Positions 48,133-59,370 of a stretch of DNA of 64,000 nt are shown piece after piece. The notes under the pieces are model-generated. The model saw nothing but the letters and a program-made list of their open reading frames with translations, was not told where the DNA came from and made no database searches. Within the stretch, counting starts at the first letter, position 1. Each line of letters opens with the position of its first letter. The DNA comes from Basidiobolus meristosporus CBS 931.73 (Eukaryota > Basidiobolomycota > Basidiobolomycetes > Basidiobolales > Basidiobolaceae): assembly GCA_002104905.1 (NCBI GenBank), contig MCFE01000200.1, positions 1-64,000 of the forward strand. The letters are read 5' to 3'. Both the position numbers and the translations under genes were made by a program.

Positions 48133-48866
48133 TAGACTTGTTCCTTTGGATAGTGCCACATTGAGCCATGAGTGCCAAATGATGCCATAGTTTGCCAGGG
48201 AGGCCAAGTGAGCCTATACTTGGCCACAGGGTGCAAAACATAGCTCTGCATCTTCATGCAAAGCAGTCCCTGTGTTTCACCCATTGTGTTGGAGAAAATC
48301 CATTTTTTGACCTTTTTTTTGGATCAATGCTGTGCAAGGTGTGTAAGAGCACAGAAGGACTGAAGACATGCATCTGGTACTCAATACCCATGGCACTCTG
48401 AATCTAGCTCCTGTAGCTTGTATCATGTCAAAAAAAATGAATGGCATTATCTTGGTCCACTGGTATTATCTGGCACTATAAGTGCTTTGTATAGGTCTTA
48501 CTTTAGGTCTAATATTTAAACAAAGTGCTCAATAGTACCAGTGGACCAAGATAGTGTCAATCATTTTTGTGACATGATACTAACTACTGGAGCTTGATTC
48601 AGAGTGCCATGGGCATTGAGTACCAGATGCATGTTTTCAGTCCTCCTGTGCTCTTATACATCCTGCACAACTTTGATCCAAAAAAAAGGTCAAAAATGGA
48701 TTTTCTCCAACACAATGGGTGAAGCACAGAGACTTCCTTGCATGAAGATGCAGAGCTATGTTTCACACTCTGTGGCCAAGTATAGGCTCTCTTGGCCTCC
48801 CTGGCACACTATGGCATAATTTGGCACTCATAACTCAGTGTGGCACTATCCAATGGAACAAGTCTA
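48133..48866. repeat. 733-bp near-perfect palindrome (foldback element)
   Basis: Two arms of about 350 bases pair around a centre at 48500 with a short loop: outer TAGACTTGTTCC pairs with GGAACAAGTCTA, then TAGTGCCACA with TGTGGCACTA, GGGAGGCCAAG with the opposite arm, and CTTGGTCCACTGGTA with TACCAGTGGACCAAG. Only scattered mismatches and a small indel near the loop. It carries no gene. Half-arms occur at 54950-55010 and 61210-61310. Confidence 0.88.
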
Positions 48867-48899
48867 ATATCTCAAAACCAATATTGCACTCATTTCTTT

Positions 48900-49645
48900 A
48901 ATTTGCTTGCTGCTAATGCAACACACAGATGAAAGATCAAGAATTTCCAACTCAGAAGAACAGAAGAGTCCAATAGCCAAATATACTAAGCCGCTATTGC
49001 GTAGATTACTATGGCAACTTTGATTGGGTGTAACTTCTCAGCCAGCCCATAAAGTTATGTGAGATCTTCACAGGTGCTGCACCTATTTCTGATCTATGTC
49101 ACTGCAAAATTTTGGCTTTGTTTCACAAGTATTGCTCTTGTAATAGCCCAAAAGCTCTGATCCTTCAAAACTTTCATATGAATGACTTCCCCAGCTGAAA
49201 AATTGCTTCAGATGATGTTACAGAACCAGCCCAAAGTGCCATGCACTGATGGGCTCTTTTACTTGCACAAGACTCTTGAGCCGGAGGCACTACCAGTGAA
49301 TCATTTCAGACAGTTCACCAGAAGTAACTTGCTGATGGTCAGCTGTGACAGCACATGCAGATGCAACTTCATGCATAGGCATGGTCCTTGGCTGAGTTTA
49401 AGGTGATGATGTTGCAATCTAGGCAAAGTTGTCCACATTCTATATCCTTCCTCTTTAAGCTTGCTATATGATTCCTCAAGGTATTCACTTACCCTTTGTC
49501 TGATACTTTGAAACTGTTACCATGATCAGGCCTGTTTTTTTTTCTCTTGGTAGCCACTTGGCTCTACCAATGTATCTAGCAGAACAATAGTCATTTGAGG
49601 CAAAAACTCATTTTGTGGACACCATTGAGTACATCACACTACCAA
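48900..49645 (-). mobile_element. retroelement polyprotein linker fragment (1)
   Basis: Broken minus-strand sequence that parallels 58640-59370: EFLPQMT, LVEPSGYQE, VSEYLEES and the LHLHVLSQLTISKLLL-type block recur there. This looks like the spacer between integrase and reverse transcriptase of a Copia element, but its place after the RT fragment shows rearrangement. Confidence 0.45.
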
Positions 49646-50130
49646 TCATTGATTGATAGGGAGAGTTCTGGTCCAGATTTGAGCTGTTTTCACCCAAAGC
49701 TGGCAGAGTTTGCTCAGTGCCAGATTATATGTCATGAGGGATGCTATAGGCTTACAAATTTCCTCTTTGCAGCATCCAAGAGTGCTCCTGATGTACTTAG
49801 AGATATTCAGCATAATTCTGTTGGTAAGTATGCTAAGTGTAACTTCAGTTTCAAGAAAATAGCTCAATTTTTCAAGATCTTTCACTTAAACCTGCTGAAG
49901 TGGTCTGATTTTGTCTGTTTAAGTGCCTCCTGGTCACTTGTAGCATATATTAAGTTGTTGACATAAAGTACTGGGACAATCACCCCCTTTTTGATCTGCT
50001 TCACATATAAAATGTGAGCTGCATTGCTACAAATGAACCCAATCTTCTCTTGTTACGTGCCAATTTTGTTATGCCATGGATAAGGTGCCTGCTTAAGGCC
50101 ATGTAGCAATTTCCTGAGCATTCCACCACT
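49646..50130 (-). pseudogene. Copia-2 reverse transcriptase remnant
   Basis: Translates in two frames to KKGVIVPVLYVNNLIYATSD and, after a frameshift, KDLEKLSYFLETEV, the end of a Copia RT. The active-site box that is YVDD in working enzymes reads YVNN. Upstream parts to about 50,700 are recognisable only in pieces. Confidence 0.7.
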
Positions 50131-50805
50131 TAGGGGCATTTTGCATTGGCAGAACCCACAGGTTGTCTTATATGCATAGTTTCTTGCAGATCCTGTTATA
50201 GAATGGCTGTTTTTCTATCCAATTGGTGTAGAGCTACTCTGTGTCAAGCTTCCAGGGCAAGAACTAGGCTAATGGAGTTGAATATAGCTACCAGAGCATA
50301 TATTTCCCAAAAGTCTAGTCCCTGTATCAGGAAAAGTCTCAAGCCACCAATCTAGCTTGGTACTTTCAATGGTACTATTTGAGGCCATCTTGATGTTATA
50401 AACTCATCAGCAGTCTATTGGCTTTCTTCCATCTACTCTAGTTTCTGTTTTTTGTCTGCTTGTTTCTACTAGCATTATCTTCAATTTTTCCTGCTTAGTC
50501 ATTACAACTGAGTCTTCATGGAGAAGTCTTCATTTGAAATAGTCCAAGATCAGATTGTCTTCTTTGCTCTGAGAAGAAAGTATTAGTGGTGTATACTCAT
50601 CTGGTATGCTGCAAAGCACACAGTGTATCCTTTCTTCATAATTTACAGCAGCATTTATATTTCAAAGTTCTTCTGTAAGTGCTTCTATTATGGTAATGAG
50701 TTGTAACAAGTCAACCTCTGGCTTCTTCCTCATGTTGAAGGACTTTCTTTTTCAATAAAGCATGCTTAATTCTGACTTCTCTCTGTAGTTCTTCTTGAGG
50801 GATTC

Positions 50806-51116
50806 CTATGCAGCATTAGCGTTAGCAAAAGCATGGACTTGTCCAATGAGGGAATCTTGAACATTTATACAAATTGCATTGAAGGCTTGTCTCTCCTTCC
50901 CTGTGAACTTTTCAACTTCTTGTGCTGTTCCTATAGGCTGAGCTGCCTGTCCAATTACTACATTTGCAAGCTTCCCTTCCTCAAGGTGGATCTGCATCCT
51001 GATTCTCCAAATCTGTAGGGCTTTGCATCCAGCCTCTCCTTTACAAGGAAGATGTTTTATTGTTGAGTTTGCTGATAGATGCTATCTTTCAATTTGATTA
51101 ACGCAATTGGGCTCAT
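50806..51116 (-). pseudogene. Copia-2 gag start
   Basis: ATG at 51116 directly after the LTR (GATTATGAGCCC). The frame breaks early, then continues as MQIHLEEGKLANVVIGQ and KERQAFNAICINVQDSL, the first gag helices of Copia elements. Truncated before the zinc knuckle. Confidence 0.7.
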
Positions 51117-51120
51117 AATC

Positions 51121-51488
51121 TATTACAATTCAAGAAGTGCTTTGGAAATAAGAGATCTATCAAGGAATAGAGATAATAGTTGAGTTATCTTTTATTTGTG
51201 ATGAAGCTCAGAATTTATACCTTTGCAGAAGTAGTACAACTGTAGCACTAAGTAAGAAGAGTTTCTCAAAAATCTGGAGCATTCTGTCACAATCTGGGGG
51301 TTGGTACATGATGTATTTTAAAAGTGCTAATTTGGCCTTGACTTCCAGGGAATAGTCATAGAATCATAGATCTGGGAGAAAATGGCAGAGTTAAGGCTGT
51401 GAACTAGTCCTAAAGTGACCAAGACTAATCCTAAACAGTTATGTAAGTTATCAAATGCTGAATGATACTAAGTAGCCCAATATATCAT
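51121..51488 (-). repeat. Copia-2 5' LTR
   Basis: About 368 bases. Matches the complete solo LTR at 55305-55673 over its whole length (TAGTATCATTCAGCA, TTAGTCTTGGTCACT, ACAGAATGCTCC, TATAAATTCTGAGCTTC). It is followed by the Copia-2 gag on the same strand. The TATAAA and AATAAA motifs inside are its promoter and poly(A) signals. Confidence 0.8.
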
Positions 51489-51727
51489 AATCTCTGCCAT
51501 GACCTGTCTGGCAAAACACTGAACAGTTGTACTTCTTATGCTCTCCAAGTGCAACATGCAATAGAGGCTTGTTGCAATGGCCACATTTTCCTTCTTTTTT
51601 TCACTTTTAGTATTGAATCAAAGTCATCTTATCCATGTTGCAAAATCTTGGTACTTAATAATGTATCACAGCTGAGTTACCTTTTGTCAATCTTCATGTG
51701 AGTTTAAAAAAGTCTTATAGGTAAGAC

Positions 51728-52095
51728 TGTTATGATCTGCTGCCTGAATGTTTAAGCTAGATCAGTTTTTAGTCAAATCAATTAGTATATGCTTAGGTTA
51801 TCAGTATATGAGCATTATCTATTAAATTAGTAGCATTAGTCAGCAAATGAATCAGCAGATCCTTATCAGACAGAAATAGATATACTAAGTAGGATCTTAT
51901 TGGGTGATGATGATGCAATCAAATGAGTCATCAGCCATAAACTACATTAGGAAATACAATTAGTTGGCAATTGATCTGGCAAAATGTATATAAGGAGCCG
52001 CTGGAACCTCAATAAAGATCAGTTCAAGTTTTAGTGAATACAGTACTAGCTAAACTCCCTATTCCTCTACAACTCTTATACCAAGACTTGTAACA
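51728..52095 (+). repeat. Gypsy 5' LTR
   Basis: 368 bases, TGTTATGATC...CTTGTAACA, with a TATATAAGG promoter motif and AATAAA near the 3' part. The next bases, TTGGTATCAGCA, look like a primer-binding site for initiator Met tRNA. A solo copy in inverted orientation lies at 56251-56618. Confidence 0.85.
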
Positions 52096-52153
52096 TTGGT
52101 ATCAGCAATAACCAGAGACCTCCCTCCTGAAGAAAGAAGAAGTCTCCCTCAAG

Positions 52154-53030
52154 ATGTCCAAAAATCAAGAATGGAAGAATGCTATGCAGCAAATCCTGGC
52201 CCAGCAGCAACAGTTACTCCAGATCCTTAGCCAGCAACAACATGGAATGACTACCATGGCCCAAAGCCAGCAAAACCCTGTCAAGAGCAACTCTAGTGTG
52301 AAAGTCAACCAGTACCATGGTAGAGTCAATGAAAACCTGGGAACTTGGCTCTTCCAGATTGAAGAAGCTTTCAAGGCTAAGGCAATTGCTTTAGAAAGCA
52401 TGTTACATTATGCAGCCTCTTACCTGGCAGATGCAGCTTCACAGTGGTACCACAACAAGATCAGGTCATCCACCATGATGGGATGCTCTACAATCTCTAC
52501 CTGGAATGAGTTTGTGTTGGAAGTTCAGGATGCCTTTGAACCCCCACACCAACAGACACTACTAAGAAGAAAGTTGAAGACACTCAGACAGAAAGGAATG
52601 GTCCAAGAGTACATCTATGAATATAGGTATCTACTTGGATAAATAGTAAGAATGGACCCTCTGGATCAAGTTGAATACTTTATTGATGGGTTAAAACAAA
52701 GAACTTGTAAGAAAGTGATTTATCAAAGATCTCAGACTATTGAAAAAGCCATCAAGATTGCCATTGACTATGACTCAGCTATGTTTGGAGTTGGGAAGCC
52801 CACAATGACTAATCAGAGAGGCTATATTCACTATGAAAGAAGACAATCAGAAGCAGTGCCAATGGAAATAGACGCTATACAGAAGAATCCTACCTCAGAA
52901 TAATGTAAGAAGAAAGGACTTTGCTATAATTGCCACCAGCCAGGACATATTGCAAAGTACTGCTCTCAGAGAAGAAATGGACACCAGCCATCAAGAACCT
53001 TCAACTATATTGATGCCCTTTAGCAAAGTA
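52154..53030 (+). pseudogene. Gypsy gag
   Basis: Begins MSKNQEWKNAMQQIL with a Gln-rich coiled part, then the retrotransposon gag domain (LGTWLFQIEEAFKAKAI, SQWYHNKIR, FEPPHQQTLLRRKL). One stop after 162 codons interrupts it (TAA at 52640). The frame continues with DQVEYFIDGLKQRTCKKV and, past another stop, the zinc knuckle CYNCHQPGHIAKYC. Two nonsense changes break an otherwise collinear gene. Confidence 0.8.
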
Positions 53031-53059
53031 ACATGGAGGAAGAGCTTGAAGAAGACTAG

Positions 53060-53310
53060 AACTCACCTTCCATATGACAGAAGAATACCTTTCCCAGATG
53101 ACCTCAAACTCAGGAAAGCTATTATACTTGAATGGCGTAATCAATGGAGTACCTGCCAAAATCATGATTGACTCATGAGTATCACATAAGTACACGTCAG
53201 AGCAATTTGCTTTGAAAACTGGAATCAACTTGGAACCCACCAAATTAACTTCAATTTCAACAGCTGATGGGAGCTCTCACATAATTAACCGTATTACTCA
53301 CCAGTAAGGA
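53060..53310 (+). pseudogene. Gypsy aspartic protease remnant
   Basis: Reads GVINGVPAKIMIDS, then a TGA stop exactly where the catalytic Asp-Ser/Thr-Gly motif should end, then VSHKYTSEQFALKTGI. The layout matches a retropepsin; the catalytic loop is broken. Confidence 0.6.
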
Positions 53311-53573
53311 TGAGGATCAATGTCAATGAAGAAGATCTACAGACCTATATATTTTGGAACTGCAAGTTTGACCTTGTACTTAGCAAAACCTGGCTATTTT
53401 GTTGTAATCCATCAATCAACTGGAGAACCCATGCTACTCAGATACAGAAGGACAACAAGACCTACAAGCTATTACCTGTCAGACTGGACTTTAACTTGGT
53501 CAATTCCAGTGTGTGTGGAACAAGTAAACTTAGCAAGACACAGTTCTGAAGAACACTAAGAAATGGTACCCAG

Positions 53574-54950
53574 ATGTTCCACATGGTGGTATTACAGGAG
53601 GATTCCTCAACAACAGTACCCCAAGAGGTCCAGACTCTTTTGAAGGAATATTCAGACGTATTTCCAGATGAGCTTGTAAGCCTACCACCAGTCAGATATG
53701 TAGAGCATGCCATTGACGCAGGAGATAGCCTCCCAGTGAGTAAGACACCTTACAGAATGAGTCCTTTGGAGTTGGAAGAGATGAAGAGACAAATATATCA
53801 GTTATTAGAGCAAGGATATATCAGACCCAGCAAGTCACCTTGGGGAGCACTGGTACTTTTTGTAAAGAAGAAGGAAGGAACTCTTAGGATGTGTATCGAC
53901 TACAGAGCCCTGAATTCATTTGCTGTGAAGAATAAGTACCGCATGCCTTGGATTGATGAGCTTTTGGACCAACTCAATGGAGCCACTATATTCAGCAAGA
54001 TTGACCTCATGTCAGGATACAACCAGATTAGGGTAAAGCCAGAAGATATCCTTGAGATAGCATTCAGGACCAGATACGGTCATTACAAGTACTTAGTCAT
54101 GAGTTTTGGCCTCACCACTGCCCCTGCAACATTCATGACACTGATGCAGACCATCTTCCAGGAGTACTTAGACAAGTTTGTGATAATCTACCTGGATAAC
54201 ATATTGATATACAGCAAGACAGAAGAGGATCATGTGGTGCGCATTGAAAGGTCTTGAAGAAGCTAAGAGAGCACAAGCTATATGGCAAGCTAGACAAGTG
54301 TGAAATCTTCAAGGAACACGTCAAGTTCCTGGGACACATAGTAACTAGCACAGGAGTGACCTAAGACCCTAAGAAGGTTGAAGTTATCAAGAACCTGAAG
54401 CAGCCCCATAGCATATCAGAGCTCAGTTCATTTCTTGGAATGGTTTCCTATTATCAGAGATTTGTCATGTTCTTTGCAAGTAGTGCAGCCCCTTTAGCTG
54501 AAATCCTCAAGAAGGACAACACCCATAAGTGGGACATAGCATGTGAGACCACCTTTCAGATGCTCAAGAATGAAATTGCTAAACTACCAAGCTTAAGAAT
54601 ACCTGACTTCAGAAAAGAGTTTACTCTGTGCATGGATGCTTCAGATTATACAATTGGTGGAGTGTTGCGTCAAGAACACAAGGCAAAGGACTACCCTGTT
54701 GGCTTTGAATCCAAGAAACTGAACTCAGCAGAACAAACTATCCGGTGCATGAGAAGGAGATGCTTACTATAATACATTGTTAGAAGACATGGAGATGCTA
54801 TATTGAAGAAGTCAAATGCACAATGAAGACTGATCATGCCTCCCTCAAGTATATATTTACTCAGAAGGTACTCTCCAGAAGAATGACAAGAAGGAGTGAA
54901 TGTATTCACTCTTTCATATTGTATGGTAAAGTATAATTCTGCACTGCACC
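53574..54950 (+). pseudogene. Gypsy reverse transcriptase and RNase H
   Basis: 227 open codons with RT blocks: [60 protein letters not shown] and the active-site box YLDNILIYS (second catalytic Asp is Asn). After a frameshift near 54240 the connection domain follows (LDKCEIFKEHVKFLGHIV), one stop at 54361, then FLGMVSYYQRFV and the RNase H start (FTLCMDASDYTIGGVL, GFESKKLNSAEQT). It ends before the integrase. Confidence 0.85.
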
Positions 54951-55012
54951 TCTGGCACACTATGGCATAATTTGGAACTCATGTTGCAATATGGCACAAT
55001 CAGCATAACAAG
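54950..55012. repeat. foldback arm fragment
   Basis: CCTCTGGCACACTATGGCATAATTTGG-type start and an AACAAGTCT end match the right arm of the palindrome at 48133-48866 with its middle shortened. It cuts off the Gypsy element. Confidence 0.6.
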
Positions 55013-55037
55013 TCTGATACATTCAGTTGCCTTATGT

Positions 55038-55974
55038 TGTCATGATCACATGACATCTTTGACCTTTAATCAACTGAGCAAATCAAGTTGATGAAGAAAT
55101 CTCAGGTCTATCTAGAGAGTTCTATTACATTCTAGAAACTTCTGTTGAGCTCCAATTCAAAATAACACAATGGAACATTTTATGGAAGCTTCCTTTTAGA
55201 ACTTATTGTAGCTCAACACCCAATATGGCTATTGTGTGTCACATGAGCTAGTCATATAATCAGCCAACACTTGACATATTGCCTTGTAACATTCTAGTAA
55301 GTTCTGTTGAAATATTGGACTATTTGGTATCATTCAGCAGCTAAAAATTTACTTAACAATTCTAGGCTAGTCTTAGTCACTGTAGGACTCATTTACTGCC
55401 TTAACTTTGCCACTTTCTCCAGATATATGATCTTATGATTATTCCCCTATAGTCAGGATCAAATTAGCACTATTACCAAACATTATGTACTAACCCTGAA
55501 ACTGTTACAGAATGCTCCTGAATATTGAGAAACCCTCCCTACTTAGTGTTGCAGCTGTATTACTTCTACAAAGGTATAAATACTGAGCTTCTTTATGAAT
55601 AAACAACAGTTCAACTATTATCACTATTTCTTGATAAGTTCCTTATATCCAAATCACTTCTTAAATTGCAACAAGTTCTTTAGTATATTTCTATCTTAGC
55701 ATGATTACTGTGTCTCACCCCAAGACCCCATCAGTATTAGCCAATGTCCCAAGGCTTCATATTGCCAAAAAGTCTATACAGTTCTATCCCCCCTTATGTA
55801 TTCCTAAGGCTGATAAACACAGGTCTTGAATAAATAACCTTGCCTTGGAAATCCACCTGCCTTGTAGATCCACACCTAGGCCTTTCCTGGTCCTGCCTTG
55901 TAGATCCACACCTAGGCCTTTCCTGGTCCTGCCTTGCCTAGCTCTACTCTCCTGCCTTGTGTCTAATCATAGCA
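55038..55974 (+). repeat. R5 LTR copy 3, interrupted by a Copia-2 solo LTR
   Basis: Starts TGTCATGATCACATGACAT and ends CTAATCATAGCA, the inverse of the copies at 42351 and 43651. Flanks TATGT and TATAT are a near-perfect 5-bp duplication. The right part holds AATAAATAACCTTGCC and a 2-fold CTTGTAGATCCACACCTAGG repeat with a period of about 45. Confidence 0.8.
55305..55673 (+). repeat. Copia-2 solo LTR with exact target duplication AGTTC
   Basis: 369 bases, TGTTGAAATA...AATTGCAACA, with matching TGTTG/CAACA ends. AGTTC stands directly on both sides (55300-55304 and 55674-55678). TATAAATAC and AATAAAC inside are its promoter and poly(A) motifs. It splits the R5 copy. Confidence 0.93.
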
Positions 55975-56019
55975 TATATGGCAAAAACTTAGCATTTGGA
56001 AAAGGAACCCATATGCTTC

Positions 56020-56710
56020 TCATGGCTGTAATTCAGAAAATTCCTCTACCTCAGCTTCCCAGAAAACCCAGACTCTTTTGAAACAATACTAATACAAACT
56101 TGCAGATGTGCTTGTGACCTACCACTAATTGGAGACAATGACATGTCATTGACACAAGGGATTGCCCTTCTGTGAGCAAGACATATTACAGCATGAGTCC
56201 ATTGGAGTTGAAAGAGATGAAGAGACATATTGATCTACTACCGGAGAAGATGTTGCCAGCCTTGATATAAGAGTTTTGGTGGAAGAGGATGTTTAGCTAT
56301 TATTGTATTCACTAAAACCAGAGCTGATTTTCACTGAGGTTCCAGCAGCTCCTTAAATACGTTTTGCCAGATCAACTGTTGACCAATTATATTTCCTAAT
56401 ATAGGCTGTGGATGATGACTCAGTTGATTACATCATCATCACCCATTTAGATCCAGCTTGATTTATCTATTCCTGTCTGATAAGGATCTGCTCATTCATC
56501 CACTGACCAATATTACTGATTTGATAGATAGCTCTGATATACTGATTGTCTAAGCATAAAACTAATTGATACAACTAAAAACCAACCTTGCCAAACATTC
56601 AAGTGGAAGATCATAACAAAGATATATTAAGCCCAGCAAGCCACCTTGGAGAGCATCAGTGGTTTTTGTGAAAAAGAAGGATGCAGCACTTAGGATATAG
56701 ATTGGCCATG
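56020..56710 (+). mobile_element. second Gypsy pol fragment, split by its own solo LTR
   Basis: 56020-56250 and 56619-56710 align as one piece to 53594-53910 of the larger Gypsy copy (CCAGACTCTTTTGAA, ATGAGTCCATTGGAGTTG, CCCAGCAAGCCACCTTGG). Frames are broken. Confidence 0.75.
56251..56618 (-). repeat. Gypsy solo LTR inserted in Gypsy pol fragment
   Basis: 368 bases, reverse complement of the LTR at 51728-52095 along its full length. AAGA stands on both sides (56247-56250, 56619-56622). The intact pol copy shows one such site, so this is a 4-bp target duplication. Confidence 0.88.
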
Positions 56711-57289
56711 GAGTCATTGTGGTAGCTGCTGGTTTACACTCAGCCATGTGAAGGTTCTTAAGTACATATGAAATTTACTGTAAATGACTTAAGGTAAACA
56801 TGTGAGTACTTCTCTCTCTGGTGAGCTACTTTGTCAAGTATTGATTGGGCTCTCATAGATTACACATTGTGAGCTCCTATGGTAGACTGGATTTAGTGAC
56901 TTCCAATGTTTCTGAATTATCAGTGCCTCTGATTGGCTCATACAAATATATAATTATCAAAGCTGGAACAGCTAACATACTTGAAAACACTTCTTTGGCA
57001 AAATCAAGATTTCAATTACAAGTCTCTCTTGCAACTCCAGGTATTTGATGATTATTAGAGACTGTAAAGTGGCTATAAGCTTGCAAACCAAATTTTATTT
57101 CTTTAAATGTACCCCATGGCTACAACTCCTAACATATATCTTTTGATTGCACATTCTCCTGTTTATTCTTCTTCAAACCCATAAACATCCAAATGATATC
57201 TGGTCAACTGGGAACTCAGAGTAGTCCCAAATTATATTTCCATCTGGACCTGATACTGCTTTTGTCATTTGACTTATTACATCAGGTAG

Positions 57290-57590
57290 TGCCACATTGA
57301 GCAATAGACTTGTTCTATTGCACTATGCCTGGGCATGTGGCGCCATCCTCAGTAACAAAGAACTGTTGGGTGGAGTATTGCAGCTATCAGTAGGCGGGAT
57401 CTTTCTTGGACAATTTTGCACTATGTGGGACAATCATGCAAACTATGACTTAATCTGATACAATGGGGTTGGAATGAATGTACCAACTTGTAATGTTTGC
57501 ATTATGTGCGCAATTGGATACCATTACTGTGTTAAGTAATGGTTGATATTTGGATATATTTCTTTAATGTAAACTAAGTGTAGCAAACAC
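57290..57590 (+). repeat. dispersed repeat family R6, copy 2
   Basis: Shares AGTAGGCGGGATC, ACTTGTAATGTTTGCAT and GTGCGCAATTGGATACCA with copies at 45290 and 57790. The left edge has TAGTGCCACATTGAGCAATAGACTTGTTC, which is the outer end of the long palindrome. Confidence 0.65.
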
Positions 57591-57790
57591 AGTACCCTCA
57601 GGTGAAGACCAGCAAATGGCTATCATAACATCACCACCCCTCATATTAGCAGGTATGTTGTCATCTCATACCATAATATTAATGAAGCAATTAGGTGCAG
57701 TGGCTAATGGGGTAGATACAATGGCCCAGAGAAAACAGGAAATATTCCAGAAACAGGTTGAGCAGATAATAGACTTGCTCTGTTGTACCA
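57591..57790 (+). mobile_element. fragment of Tnp2 partner gene, copy D
   Basis: Encodes MAIITSPPLILAGMLSSHT and MKQLGAVANGVDTMAQRKQ, matching the middle of the partner gene in copy B (37876-38133, opposite strand). The DNA match covers about 200 bases. It lies between two R6 copies. Confidence 0.75.
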
Positions 57791-58200
57791 TGTCAGAGCA
57801 CATGGCACAATCTGCAGTCTCTAAGATCAATTGGGCGCAATATTGTAGCTGCCAGTAGGCAGGATTGTTCTTGGACAACTTTGCACCATGCAGGAAAATC
57901 TCACATGCTATGGCACAATCTGACACAATGAGATTGACAGAGATGATTGCACTAGCTTGTAATGTTTGCATCATATGTGCAATTGGATACCAATATTATT
58001 GTAGGTATAATTCGGTATTTAGATATGTTTCTTTGATGTAAATGGAAATAAATGCTTATCACACTATAAACTACATTGATACCTACCATTTTGGTTACCA
58101 TCACTCCAATTGGATGGTATCTCAGTGGTTAATTGGTCCAAAAGTATTATGAAGCTGTTGGCCTCCAATTAGCTCTTTGACCAAAACACAAGCTACCTAA
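57791..58200 (+). repeat. dispersed repeat family R6, copy 3
   Basis: Best-kept partner of the copy at 45290: shared CAGTAGGCAGGATTG, CACAATCTGACACAATGAG, ATATGTTTCTTTGATGTAAATGGAA and CCTCCAATTAG. A short stretch near 58130 (GGTATCTCAGTGGTTAATTGG) resembles a tRNA A box but no matching B box was found. Confidence 0.65.
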
Positions 58201-58639
58201 TTTGCCACCAAGTATGACATTTACTCATTGAGCAAGTAGTTCCCTGATCTTACTGATCAGACATGGTGTCATATCAAGCACCCAACTAATAGTGTAGGTG
58301 CAAATCAGATCAAATAGCTGCACTGGTGTTACAGATGATGTATACATATGAACAGTTTTATCAGGGGCTTTGCCTCAAATGTGAGAAAACCTTCATATTA
58401 CTTACAATAATAATCAATGATTACTGATTTGCAATGTCTTGATTTGGATGGCAAAAAATATGTTATTTGAATCATGACAAATGGTACCAATTCTATGCAA
58501 TTGCATCATCCTCTCCTTGATTCTTTTCTCAGAGGGATTATAACTGCAGCTTTAATAGTAGTTCACTTTGCACACCTGAACTATGTCCTTGTTGACTATT
58601 ATATTGGCTACTTATGCTCTTATAGTATTTATTTTGCCT

Positions 58640-59370
58640 CCTAGTTGATGAGTGCAATGCTGGAGCTTGGCACCACTAAATTGCTCCAGATGTTATGATG
58701 GAACCAGCATGAAGTTCCATATGCTGATGCGCTTGTTTACATGCCAAAGGCTCTGGTGGTGGAGGCACTTCATGTGCGTCATTGTTGGTCAGCTCTCTGA
58801 AAGTAATTTGCTGATGTTCAGGTGTGCTGGCACATGCAAGTGCAACTTGATTTGTTGGCATTGCCCTTGGCTGAGCTTGATATGAAGTAATAAGCTGACA
58901 TAACTTGGCTGGCTCCAATAGACTTGTATATAAATTGCAACTTGGCCAGCTCCAATGGACTTGTGTCTAAATGAGCAGTTTGGTGAGTTCTGGTATTTTT
59001 GCTTTGAAGCATACATATTGAACCAATGTGTTTGAGTTGAGTTGAAACCAGGTGCTGTTGTGAAGGGTGTTGACATATCTTGACTGACATGTACTGGTAA
59101 GCTAATGTTGTAGGGGATAGTAAGGGATCCAGCAAGGTGTACTGGCACAATCTAGATGCAGTTGCTTGTGATTGGTATTCTTCTTCTTCAAGATCACCTT
59201 CTGATTCCTCAAGGTATGCACTTACCCACTGTCAGGGATTTTGGAAATGTTGCCTTGATAAGTCCTGTGTATATTGTTCTTGGAAGCCACTTGGCTCTAC
59301 TAATATATTGTGCAGTGCATCAGTCATTTGAGGCAAAAACTCATCAAAAATCTCTGTAGTTCCCAAATTT
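58640..59370 (-). mobile_element. retroelement polyprotein linker fragment (2)
   Basis: Minus-strand frames encode FDEFLPQMTDALHNILVEP, GFQEQYTQDLS and Gln/His/Ser-rich text, parallel to 48900-49645. Likely the low-complexity link between integrase and RT of a Copia element. No catalytic domain is present. Confidence 0.45.

Larger units (their letters stand above)
52096..54950 (+). mobile_element. Ty3/Gypsy retrotransposon internal region, truncated
   Basis: Order gag, zinc knuckle, protease, reverse transcriptase, RNase H is kept, then the element stops inside RNase H near 54,940 where a foldback arm begins. There is no integrase and no 3' LTR. It has more CG dinucleotides and longer frames than its neighbours, so it is probably the youngest large insertion here. 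Confidence 0.85.

Noticed and set aside
58128-58160. Possible SINE A box in R6 copy 3
   Set aside because: Not present in the other R6 copies in the same form, and no B box is found downstream.
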